Below, piece by piece: positions 1-6,414 of a DNA stretch of 11,017 bases; position 1 is the stretch's first letter; each line of letters begins with the position of its first letter. The notes beneath the pieces were generated by a model that had not been told where the DNA came from, did no database searches, and worked only from the letters and a program-made list of their open reading frames with translations. This DNA comes from Candidatus Mcinerneyibacterium aminivorans (GTDB taxonomy: Bacteria > Macinerneyibacteriota > Macinerneyibacteria > Macinerneyibacteriales > Macinerneyibacteriaceae). The translations under genes and the position numbers were made by a program. The stretch covers positions 1 through 11,017 of the forward strand of contig VSIX01000116.1 of the NCBI GenBank assembly GCA_008086245.1. Direction: 5' to 3'.

Positions 1-35
1 ACTGGTATTTGACCCTCTGCGGTGTGGCGGGATGA
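1..35 (+). CDS. 3' tail of an unidentified upstream gene (partial)
   Basis: Reading from base 3, the frame encodes WYLTLCGVAG and then a TGA stop at 33-35. That stop shares the ATGA tetranucleotide (32-35) with the start of the next gene, a common sign of translational coupling. Ten residues are too few to name a family. Because the next gene is pilin-like, this could be the end of another type IV pilus, secretion or competence gene, but that is inference only. The alternative is that this is non-coding or that the pilin frame, which has no stop up to the window edge, simply starts further upstream. Confidence 0.35.
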   Translation, partial: WYLTLCGVAG

Positions 36-442
36 TGAAAAACGGATACACTCTTATAGAAACGATTGTTGTTCTCTGTGTGGTAGTAATATTAGGATTT
101 CTGGTATATCCAAAGCAGAAAAGAAAAAAAAATAGGAAAATGAGAGAATCCGTCTATAATACCGTCTATGCTATAAAGAAAAATCTGGAAATCTACTATT
201 TTGATTCTAATAGAAAATTCTATCCAGAAACTGGAAATGTAAAAGAGTTACTTGATCTAATAAATATTGAAAAAGAAACCGGGGATGAATTCCTAAAGAA
301 TATAAATCTATCAAATACATACTATGAATCAAACGGCAGCGCCTATACAATTCAGATAAATCCAAAAAACAGCAGAAATGTTTACTTCTCAACGACCAGC
401 GATACTTCGGAAGTTAAAAAATCAAATAATAAAATTAAATAA
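32..442 (+). CDS. Type IV pilin / type II secretion pseudopilin-like protein
   Basis: The protein has 136 residues and a very short leader ending KNG, followed by YTLIE. This matches a prepilin peptidase site, with predicted cleavage after Gly5. Glu10 becomes mature residue 5 and Pro27 becomes mature residue 22, both hallmark positions of class A pilins. Residues 6-26 form the hydrophobic N-terminal helix, followed by a strongly basic patch (about 28-38) that would sit at the cytoplasmic face. The segment around 50-66 (NLEIYYFDSNRKFYP) resembles the GspG/PilA pattern before the C-terminal domain. Mature residue 1 is Tyr rather than the usual Phe. ATG codons at 32 and 35 are both possible starts; 32 is favoured by the ATGA overlap with the upstream stop. 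The protein would be an inner-membrane subunit of a pilus, competence or secretion filament. The gene is unrelated in role to the sugar genes that follow. The exact filament system is not determinable. Confidence 0.85.
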   Translation: MMKNGYTLIETIVVLCVVVILGFLVYPKQKRKKNRKMRESVYNTVYAIKKNLEIYYFDSNRKFYPETGNVKELLDLINIEKETGDEFLKNINLSNTYYESNGSAYTIQINPKNSRNVYFSTTSDTSEVKKSNNKIK

Positions 443-606
443 AAATCAATTATGGGTTTTTATATTGAATTCAATTATATAAAATCATATTTAAAATAAA
501 AAAAGCTATTATCTAACGATAGGATGTTTAAAGTAGTTATAAATCTAAAATTTTTTTTATCTTGATTTAAAAAAAATATTCTAAGAAGATTAAGTATTAA
601 ATTTTA
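443..606. other. Gene-free gap between convergent genes, possible weak terminators
   Basis: This 164-bp AT-rich gap separates the pilin-like gene (plus) from the glycosyltransferase (minus), so both transcripts should end here. Two weak candidates are visible. One is an almost purely A/T hairpin with arms 550-561 and 564-577, an A8 tract pairing with a T8 tract. The other, read on the minus strand, is a short TATC-GTTA-GATA hairpin near 509-521 followed by seven T residues (complement of 498-504). Neither has a GC-rich stem, so neither is a convincing intrinsic terminator. No credible ORF or RNA gene is seen. Confidence 0.3.
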
Positions 607-1773
607 TTAATTATTTTTTAGGTTAGAGAATAAATCAAGAAGCAGATCTTTTATTACTTGATTTGTGTGGTTCTTTTTTATGAATGCTCTGGCATTTTTT
701 CCAATTTGCTTTCTTTTATCGTCGTTTTTTAGATAATAGTTTATTTTATCGATAAAATCTTCACTGTTTTCTGCATACACAATTTCTTTGCCGTTTGTTG
801 CATCTATTCCGTGTTTGACTATACCGGAAGCAATAACGCATTTACCCAGTGCCATAGCTTCCAGAACCTTTAGCTGGGTGCCGCTTCCCATCCTCATTGG
901 GGCTACAAAAATTTTGGAATTTTTAATTATTGTATATGGGTCTTCAATGTATCCCGAAACACTAATTCTTTCATTTTCCAGCTTTTGTATATCTTTTGCA
1001 GGGCTGCTGCCAAGAATTTTCAGGTTGATATTTTGGGAAATAAAGGGAAAGATTTTGTTAACAAAATACTTCATTGCATCCACATTCGCTAAATAATCCA
1101 TCTTCCCGAGAAAGGTGATGGAATCGGAATTATCAGTTTTTTTGTAATCAAGAAGCTTCTTTGAAACCGATATCGGTATTTTGGTTAATTTGTTTTTATC
1201 CGCATTGTTTTCTATTAAGTAGTTTCTATCAAAATCAGAAACCAGCAAAGTTCTGTTGAAGTCGGCAATACATTTTTTTTCATATTCAATCAGTTTGTTA
1301 ATTTCCATTTTATACAGAAATTTTTTAATTAGAGGAATTTTATGATTTAAAGCCGTTCTGTAATTAAGGGAGATAGCATCGTGCATGTGTAAAACTTTAT
1401 TTTTATGTAATTTCCTAACCAGTTCTGCGCTGCGGAAAAAATGAGGATAAAAAGCATAATAATCATCCTTGTGGGCTTTAATCCAGTTAAAGGTTTTTTG
1501 ATTATAATACATGGCGGTTTGAATTGGATATTTCGGGCTGTAATGTTTCATAAGATTTAGCAGTTTTTTAGATGTTTTGGACTTAAAAGATATGATTTTG
1601 TTTATATTTTTTTGGGGTTGATTTTCATTGGCAGTATTTCGTGCTGGAAAATGTAGAAGATCTACTTTATAGCTTTCGGATAATATATCTATGTGATTGC
1701 TGATAACATTCTTATCTCCGCTGTTTATAGGGAAAAAATTTTTGTAATATAGTATTAATATTTTGGGTTTCAT
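607..1773 (-). CDS. GT4-type (group 1) glycosyltransferase
   Basis: This 388-residue protein has a GT-B architecture. The N-terminal KILILYY strand leads into an FPINSGDKN loop (residues 14-22), the usual acceptor-side glycine loop. In the C-terminal domain, FLGKMDYLANVDAMKYFV (221-238) and APMRMGSGTQLKVLEAMALGK (291-311) are strong donor-binding motifs, with Lys302 and Glu305 as the likely nucleotide-sugar contacts. The pattern resembles the sugar transferases found with PEP-CTERM/exosortase-type exopolysaccharide loci, but the resemblance is by eye and no exosortase genes are here. It would act on the cytoplasmic membrane face, transferring a sugar from a nucleotide donor to a lipid-linked or protein-linked glycan. 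It is transcribed away from the main glycan block and is less AT-rich than that block. The ATG start at 1773 gives a typical family N-terminus, although no Shine-Dalgarno sequence precedes it. Sugar specificity is unknown. Confidence 0.9.
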   Translation of the reverse strand: MKPKILILYYKNFFPINSGDKNVISNHIDILSESYKVDLLHFPARNTANENQPQKNINKIISFKSKTSKKLLNLMKHYSPKYPIQTAMYYNQKTFNWIKAHKDDYYAFYPHFFRSAELVRKLHKNKVLHMHDAISLNYRTALNHKIPLIKKFLYKMEINKLIEYEKKCIADFNRTLLVSDFDRNYLIENNADKNKLTKIPISVSKKLLDYKKTDNSDSITFLGKMDYLANVDAMKYFVNKIFPFISQNINLKILGSSPAKDIQKLENERISVSGYIEDPYTIIKNSKIFVAPMRMGSGTQLKVLEAMALGKCVIASGIVKHGIDATNGKEIVYAENSEDFIDKINYYLKNDDKRKQIGKNARAFIKKNHTNQVIKDLLLDLFSNLKNN

Positions 1774-1790
1774 ATGTATATATTAAAAAA

Positions 1791-1819
1791 ATTATTAAAT
1801 AGAATCAAGATATATTCAA
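1791..1819 (-). promoter_or_regulatory. Predicted sigma70-like promoter for the 607-1773 glycosyltransferase
   Basis: On the minus strand TTGAAT (complement of 1814-1819) lies 17 bp from AATAAT (complement of 1791-1796), matching the consensus at 4/6 and 5/6 positions. Transcription would start near 1784, giving a leader of only about 10 nt before the ATG at 1773, consistent with the missing Shine-Dalgarno sequence. In DNA this AT-rich such matches arise easily by chance. Confidence 0.35.
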
Positions 1820-1823
1820 AATT

Positions 1824-1847
1824 ATTTTATAATATATATTATAAAAT
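1824..1847. repeat. Perfect 24-bp palindrome in the divergent promoter region
   Basis: The half-site ATTTTATAATAT is followed immediately by its exact reverse complement, with no spacer. It lies between the two divergent genes, 5 bp from the minus-strand -35 candidate and 10 bp from the plus-strand -35 candidate. A shared operator, an UP-element-like AT tract or a cruciform are possible roles; it may also be chance in low-complexity AT sequence. Confidence 0.5.
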
Positions 1848-1856
1848 TAAAATTAT

Positions 1857-1885
1857 TTGAATTTGTCAGTTAAATAACTTATAAT
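1857..1885 (+). promoter_or_regulatory. Predicted sigma70-like promoter for the plus-strand glycan block
   Basis: TTGAAT at 1857-1862 and a perfect TATAAT at 1880-1885 are separated by the optimal 17 bp. Transcription would start near 1892, leaving a leader of about 35 nt before the ATG at 1927. It is the best promoter candidate in the window and could drive the whole run of plus-strand genes to 10238. Its position also argues against the in-frame TTG at 1885 as a start codon. Confidence 0.55.
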
Positions 1886-1926
1886 TGATTGAGAAGATAA
1901 ATAAGAAAAAGAGGAATAGGATTTAT

Positions 1927-2787
1927 ATGGTTAAAAAATTAGTAAATCTATTGAGAAAATGGCTATATAAAAGTTTAGATAAAAATAAAAAGGAAAAATT
2001 AAATTTTTTAAAAAATAAATTGATAGTTGAAAATTTATCTTTTAAATTTTTTTCTAGTCTTAAAAAAGATTTTAAACTTGACAATAAAGTTCTTGTGGGG
2101 ACACATCATAAAACAGGAACTGCATGGATGGAAAAAATTTTCATTCAAATATCACTTTTCCATAAACTAAGGTATTATAATGGCAAAATATCTAAAAAAA
2201 TGTGTAATTCAAATGTGATATTTAATGACCACAGTAATTTTAAATTTGGAAAAATTGATTTCCCATATAAAGGTATCCATTTGATAAGGGATCCAAGGGA
2301 TGTAATAGTTTCAGCTACTTTTTATCACCAAAAATCGTTAGAATCTTGGCTTCATATACCTAGGAAAAAATTTGGAGGAAAAACTTATCAGGAAAAAATT
2401 AGCAGTTTTGATAAAATTGATAATAAAATATTATTTGAAATGGAACATTCAAGTAAAAATAATATAATTGATATGATGAAGTGGGATTATAATAATAAAA
2501 ATTTTTATGAGGTCAAATATGAAGATTTAATTAAAGATGTAAATTTAAATTTGTTTCATGATATATTTTTATTTCTTGGTTTCCCCGGGAAAGTACTTCC
2601 TTCTTTACTAGAGATTGCATATAGAAATAGTCTTTTTTCGGATAGGATTAATCAATCAAGGCATGTTAGATCAGGAAAAATTAACCAGTATAAAAAATAT
2701 TTTAAAACGATTCATAAAAAGAGATTTATTAATTTATTTGGTGATGTTTTGACTCAGTTAGGTTATGAAAAAAATAATAGTTGGTAA
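1927..2787 (+). CDS. PAPS-dependent sulfotransferase (Sulfotransfer_1 type)
   Basis: With the start at 1927 the protein has 286 residues, close to the usual size of cytosolic-type sulfotransferases. THHKTGTAW (59-67) matches the 5'-phosphosulfate-binding loop (the TYPKSGTTW class). RDPRDVIVS (121-129) matches the 3'-phosphate-binding motif, and a YED motif follows at 198-200. RSGKINQYK (248-256) sits where the family has RKGxxGxWK, but is degenerate. His102 in NDHSNF is a possible catalytic base by position. It would move sulfate from PAPS to a hydroxyl or amine of a sugar. The start was chosen because AGG at 1918-1920 is spaced 6 nt from this ATG, while the upstream in-frame TTG at 1885 falls in the predicted -10 box. 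It is the first gene of the plus-strand block, 29 bp before the epimerase. The substrate cannot be read from the sequence. Confidence 0.88.
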   Translation: MVKKLVNLLRKWLYKSLDKNKKEKLNFLKNKLIVENLSFKFFSSLKKDFKLDNKVLVGTHHKTGTAWMEKIFIQISLFHKLRYYNGKISKKMCNSNVIFNDHSNFKFGKIDFPYKGIHLIRDPRDVIVSATFYHQKSLESWLHIPRKKFGGKTYQEKISSFDKIDNKILFEMEHSSKNNIIDMMKWDYNNKNFYEVKYEDLIKDVNLNLFHDIFLFLGFPGKVLPSLLEIAYRNSLFSDRINQSRHVRSGKINQYKKYFKTIHKKRFINLFGDVLTQLGYEKNNSW

Positions 2788-2816
2788 AAGATATGGGATT
2801 ATGAAGAAAGGTTGTT

Positions 2817-3932
2817 ATGGAATTATTATTTGTAGTAGGAGCTAGACCACAATTTATAAAAATTGCTCCTATACTAAGAACTATAAAAAAAAATTATTCA
2901 GAAAAAATTGATTTTAAAATACTCCATACTGGTCAACATTATGATAAAAATATGTCAGATGTATTTTTTGATGAACTTAAAATATCTAAACCTGACAAGA
3001 ATTTGAAAGTTGGATCAGGCTCTCATACTGTACAAATGTCTAAGATGCTTGAAGGATGTGAAAACTACATAAGTAAAATAAAACCTGATAAAGTAATAGT
3101 ATTTGGAGATACTAATTCGACTTTAGCTGGAACACTGGCTGCAAGTAATTTGAAAATTCCCGTAGTACACATAGAAGCTGGGTTAAGAAGCTTTAACATG
3201 AGTATGCCTGAAGAGAAAAACCGGATTTTAACTGATCATCTTTCCAGTTATTTATTCTGTCCAACAGATAAAGCAGTTGATAATTTAAAAAGAGAGGGGA
3301 TTTATAATAAAAAAAAACTTAAAGGTATGGATAATGAACAAATAATTGTAATAAAATGTGGAGATATAATGATTGATATGATTAGATTGATACTTAAAGA
3401 TATTAATAATACTGATATAATTATTAAAAATTATCCTATAGATAAGAATAAATATATATTAGCTACTATTCATAGGGAATCAAATACTGATAATATTTTT
3501 AGATTTAAAAAAATATTAAATTTGTTTAATCAGATAGAAGAAAAAATATTACTATTAGCCCATCCTAGAACAAAAAAAATAATAAATGAATATAATATTA
3601 AGATTCCCAATAATGTATTAGTTAAAAAGCCAGTCGGGTATGAAGCTATGGTAATTCTTGAAAAAAATTCAAAATATATATTTACTGATTCTGGAGGTAT
3701 ACAAAAAGAGGCTTATTTTCTAAAAAAATTATGTTTAACATTAAGGGATGAAACGGAATGGCAAGAAACAGTTGATCTGGGATGGAATATAATTGGATTT
3801 AATGATAAATATAATACTTTGTTAGATGCTTATAAAGAGCTAAAAAAAAGAGAAAATAAAAAATTGAATCATCCAGAAATTTATGGGAAAATTAATTCTT
3901 CAAAAAAAATTATTGAAGCATTATTAAATTAA
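2817..3932 (+). CDS. Non-hydrolysing UDP-sugar 2-epimerase (WecB/WbpI family)
   Basis: The 371-residue protein has the full set of family motifs: GARPQFIK (8-15), HTGQHYD (37-43), GDTNST (97-102), HIEAGLR (118-124), PEEKNR (131-136), HRESN (219-223), HPRT (249-252) and SGGIQKEA (292-299). Asp98, Glu120, Glu132 and His219 align with the catalytic residues of E. coli WecB. The family epimerises C2 of UDP-GlcNAc-type sugars in the cytoplasm, giving ManNAc-type donors. The variants GARPQF, RSFNMSMPEE and TEWQE (313-317) recall WbpI, which acts on UDP-diacetamido-glucuronic acid, rather than WecB, which typically has TERPE. The companion WbpA/B/E/D enzymes are not in the window, so the substrate stays open. 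An AGAAAGG ribosome site precedes the ATG. The gene sits between a sulfotransferase and glycosyltransferases, so it probably supplies their donor sugar. Two A9 tracts lie inside the coding sequence. Confidence 0.93.
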   Translation: MELLFVVGARPQFIKIAPILRTIKKNYSEKIDFKILHTGQHYDKNMSDVFFDELKISKPDKNLKVGSGSHTVQMSKMLEGCENYISKIKPDKVIVFGDTNSTLAGTLAASNLKIPVVHIEAGLRSFNMSMPEEKNRILTDHLSSYLFCPTDKAVDNLKREGIYNKKKLKGMDNEQIIVIKCGDIMIDMIRLILKDINNTDIIIKNYPIDKNKYILATIHRESNTDNIFRFKKILNLFNQIEEKILLLAHPRTKKIINEYNIKIPNNVLVKKPVGYEAMVILEKNSKYIFTDSGGIQKEAYFLKKLCLTLRDETEWQETVDLGWNIIGFNDKYNTLLDAYKELKKRENKKLNHPEIYGKINSSKKIIEALLN

Positions 3933-3971
3933 AATAGTTTTATGCAAAGTTTATAAGTGAGGCAAAAGTAA

Positions 3972-5072
3972 ATGAAAAAAGCATTATTAATTGTTTATTC
4001 AAATCATACAAAAGACAATAGAATAAGAAAACATAAACATTTTCTTAAAAATGCAGGTTATAAGGTGGATATAATTGGATTTGAGAAACAACCAAAATCT
4101 CCTAGTTTCTTAAGAAAAATAATTTATATTTTAATGTTAATAATAAATAAGGAAAAGGCTATTGAATATTTATATGGATTTTTAAAGTATGATATTAATA
4201 AAAATTATGATTTAATAATTGCTAATGATTGGAATACCTTACCAATTGCATTCAAGTTTAAAGACAAAAATAATATTTTAGTTTATGATTCCCATGAATA
4301 TGCTATTAAATTAGCTACAGAAAATTTGAAATGGAGAATTCTAATATGCCCGCTAACAAAATATATTGAAAGAAAATATATTTTATCTGCAGATTTAGTG
4401 ACTACTGTAAGTTCACAAATAGCAAGAGAATACGAAAAACTTTATAACATAAGCGAAGTTATTGTACTAAGAAATATTCCTCTGGAATCAGATAGGGGGG
4501 ATATAAGTATAAAAACAAGTAAAACAAAACCCATTAAACTATATCATCATGGCCACTATTTAAAATTAAGAAAACTTGATAAAATTATTGAAATAGTAAA
4601 ATCAAATAAGAAATTCGAACTTTATCTTAGATTAATAGGGGAGATTAAAAATTTAAAAAATAAATACAGAAAATATAAAAATATTATTTTTCATGAACCT
4701 CTTCAACCTGAAGAATTAGTTGAAGATATTAAGAATTATGATTTAGGAATAGCTTTACAACCCCCCTATAATAAAAATAGAGTATATTCATTACCCAATA
4801 AATTTTTTGATTTTATTTTTGGAGGGGTTCCTGTAGTAGTTTGTAACAATACAAAATCTATGGCAGAATTTGTTAAGAAATACGATATAGGATTTATTGC
4901 TAGAGATTTTAGCTATGAATCCATTAAAACTATTTTTAAAAAAATCACTATAGAAGAAATTAATCAAAAAAAGAACAATCTATTAAAAGCTCAAAAAGAA
5001 CTATCTGCAGGAAAAGAGTGGGAAAAATTGATAAAAAAAATCAAGGAATTTGAAGATAAAAAGAAAAAATAA
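3972..5072 (+). CDS. GT4-like glycosyltransferase, tandem paralog A
   Basis: The protein has 366 residues and a GT-B fold pattern. The N-terminal domain opens with a LLIVYSN strand and a KDNRIRKHKHF motif (14-24), then NDWNTL (85-90) and DSHEYA (106-111), as in group 1 transferases that start xxxSNxxxDxRVxK. The C-terminal domain begins near PIKLYHHG (187-194) and has LPNKFFDF (274-281) followed by GGVPVVV, the donor-binding loop. In the related downstream copy the residue at this spot is Glu (EY), whereas here it is Asp280, a conservative but notable change. The ATG is preceded by GTGAGG at 3957-3962, with 9 nt spacing. It would add one sugar to a lipid-linked glycan on the cytoplasmic face. 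It lies 39 bp after the epimerase. Donor and acceptor are unknown. Confidence 0.85.
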   Translation: MKKALLIVYSNHTKDNRIRKHKHFLKNAGYKVDIIGFEKQPKSPSFLRKIIYILMLIINKEKAIEYLYGFLKYDINKNYDLIIANDWNTLPIAFKFKDKNNILVYDSHEYAIKLATENLKWRILICPLTKYIERKYILSADLVTTVSSQIAREYEKLYNISEVIVLRNIPLESDRGDISIKTSKTKPIKLYHHGHYLKLRKLDKIIEIVKSNKKFELYLRLIGEIKNLKNKYRKYKNIIFHEPLQPEELVEDIKNYDLGIALQPPYNKNRVYSLPNKFFDFIFGGVPVVVCNNTKSMAEFVKKYDIGFIARDFSYESIKTIFKKITIEEINQKKNNLLKAQKELSAGKEWEKLIKKIKEFEDKKKK

Positions 5073-5284
5073 ACTGGAAAGAAGAGAAGTTTGGATTTTT
5101 TTCTTTTGAAAAATTATAGCTAAATAAGTTGAAAAGTAAAATAAGAAATCAATTCTATTGGATAATTTAATTTATAAAATAAGAATTGATAATTTTGGAT
5201 ATAAAGAGTTATGGAAATTAGCTAATATTGCTTTCTGAAAAGAAATATTTGAAGTTAAGATAGAAACTTAAGTAAAGAGGTAAT
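5073..5284. other. 212-bp intergenic gap between paralogous glycosyltransferases
   Basis: This is the longest gap inside the plus-strand block. It holds an imperfect inverted repeat (listed separately) and a stop-free stretch at 5140-5235 that lacks an ATG and reads NKKSILLDNL and onward to ELWKLANIAF before a TGA. That reading then continues after the stop with protein-like residues to a TAA. It could be a decayed gene fragment or chance; no family is recognised. An AGAGGT ribosome site at 5275-5280 serves the next gene. No clear promoter is seen. Confidence 0.35.
5148..5190. repeat. Imperfect inverted repeat, AT-rich stem-loop
   Basis: ATCAATTCTATT (5148-5159) is the reverse complement of AATAAGAATTGAT (5178-5190) except for one bulged base, giving about 12 base pairs around an 18-nt loop. 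Only four T residues follow at 5193-5196, so it is a poor intrinsic terminator. It could stabilise or process mRNA between the two glycosyltransferases, or mark a recombination junction. Confidence 0.45.
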
Positions 5285-6388
5285 ATGAAAAAAGTATTAA
5301 TTGTTGTTTATTCAAATTACAAAAAAGACAATAGAGTTAGAAAACATAAATATTTTTTTGAGAAGGCAGGATATAATGTAGATATTGCAGGATTTGAAAA
5401 GGATATTAGCTGGAATATAAAAATAAAGGATAAAATATTTTATCTATTTAATCTAATATTTAACAAGGAAAAAGCACTTTATAATTATTTTTCCCAGCTG
5501 GAAATGCTGGAAAACAAAATCGATATTGAAAAGAAATACGATGTTGTTTTATCAAATGATTGGAATACCTTATATACGGGATATAAAATAGCTAAAAAAC
5601 ATAAAGCAAAATTTATTCATGATTCTCATGAATTTGCAATAGAACAAAAACCAAAATTTAATATAAAATGGAGGATTTTTGTTAGGCCTCTTATTAAATA
5701 TATTGAAAAAAAGTATATTGATTTTGCCGATTTAGTTGTTACCGTAAGTAATGGAATTGCTGGGAAAATTAATAAACTATACAAACCCAAAAAAATAAAA
5801 GTAATAAAAAATTGTCCATTAATAAAGAATAAATTACCTAACAAAAATAATATAAAGGCATTACCTATTAAACTGTATCATCATGGAGGATATTCAAAAA
5901 TTAGAGGATTAGAAAAAATTATTAAATCAATTGTACAATCAAGTAATGAAAATATAAATATTTACTTAAGACTAATAGGTAATTATGAGCATTTGTTAAC
6001 CAAATATGAGAAAAGCAACAAAGTATTTTTTAAAGAACCTTTAGATCCTGATAAGATAATATATGACATTCATAATTTTGACTTAGGAATACCCATGATT
6101 GCTCCTAATAGCTTTAATGCAAGACATGCTTTATCAAATAAATTTTTTGAATATTTAGCGGGGGGTATTCCAGTAGTAGTATGTAAAAAAAATTATGAAA
6201 TGGCTAAAATCGTTAAGAAATATAATATTGGATATACTATTAATGAATTTAATATTGACTCAATGAAAAATTTTTGGGATAATCTGAATTTAATAACTTT
6301 GAATAAAAAAATAAAAAAATTACGTAATTTAAAAAAATCCTACAAAGCGAAAAATGAATGGAAGAAACTATTTAAAGCAGTGAAATAG
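5285..6388 (+). CDS. GT4-like glycosyltransferase, tandem paralog B
   Basis: The 367-residue protein is a clear paralog of the gene just upstream: 27 of the first 39 residues are identical, and the shared motifs keep the same order throughout. NDWNTL lies at 91-96, DSHEFA at 113-118, PIKLYHHGGYSKIRGL at 194-209, and LSNKFFEY at 283-290 followed by AGGIPVVV. Glu289 occupies the conserved acidic donor-contact position. The C-terminal tail is Lys-rich, as in many membrane-associated group 1 transferases. AGAGGT at 5275-5280 gives a clear ribosome site for the ATG. The flippase follows 26 bp downstream, so the two are probably co-transcribed. The pair most simply arose by duplication, then diverged to add different sugars or use different acceptors. 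The specific linkage is unknown. Confidence 0.87.
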   Translation: MKKVLIVVYSNYKKDNRVRKHKYFFEKAGYNVDIAGFEKDISWNIKIKDKIFYLFNLIFNKEKALYNYFSQLEMLENKIDIEKKYDVVLSNDWNTLYTGYKIAKKHKAKFIHDSHEFAIEQKPKFNIKWRIFVRPLIKYIEKKYIDFADLVVTVSNGIAGKINKLYKPKKIKVIKNCPLIKNKLPNKNNIKALPIKLYHHGGYSKIRGLEKIIKSIVQSSNENINIYLRLIGNYEHLLTKYEKSNKVFFKEPLDPDKIIYDIHNFDLGIPMIAPNSFNARHALSNKFFEYLAGGIPVVVCKKNYEMAKIVKKYNIGYTINEFNIDSMKNFWDNLNLITLNKKIKKLRNLKKSYKAKNEWKKLFKAVK

Positions 6389-6414
6389 TAAAATTAATAT
6401 TAAGAAAGTAAAGA

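Noticed and set aside
449-500. Short ATG frame of about 15 codons in the gap after the pilin-like gene
   Set aside because: No ribosome site and too short to distinguish from chance.
788-1096. Plus-strand open frame of 102 codons
   Set aside because: It is antisense to the conserved donor-binding domain of the glycosyltransferase and has no recognisable motifs.
1863-1885. TTGTCA (1863-1868) as the -35 box for TATAAT at 1880
   Set aside because: The spacer would be only 11 bp; TTGAAT at 1857-1862 gives the optimal 17 bp.
1885-1926. TTG at 1885 as an upstream start adding 14 residues to the first sulfotransferase
   Set aside because: It overlaps the predicted -10 box, lacks a ribosome site, and the ATG at 1927 has AGG at good spacing and yields a normal-length protein.
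5626-5844. Minus-strand open frame of 72 codons
   Set aside because: It is antisense to the second paralogous glycosyltransferase and has no independent support.
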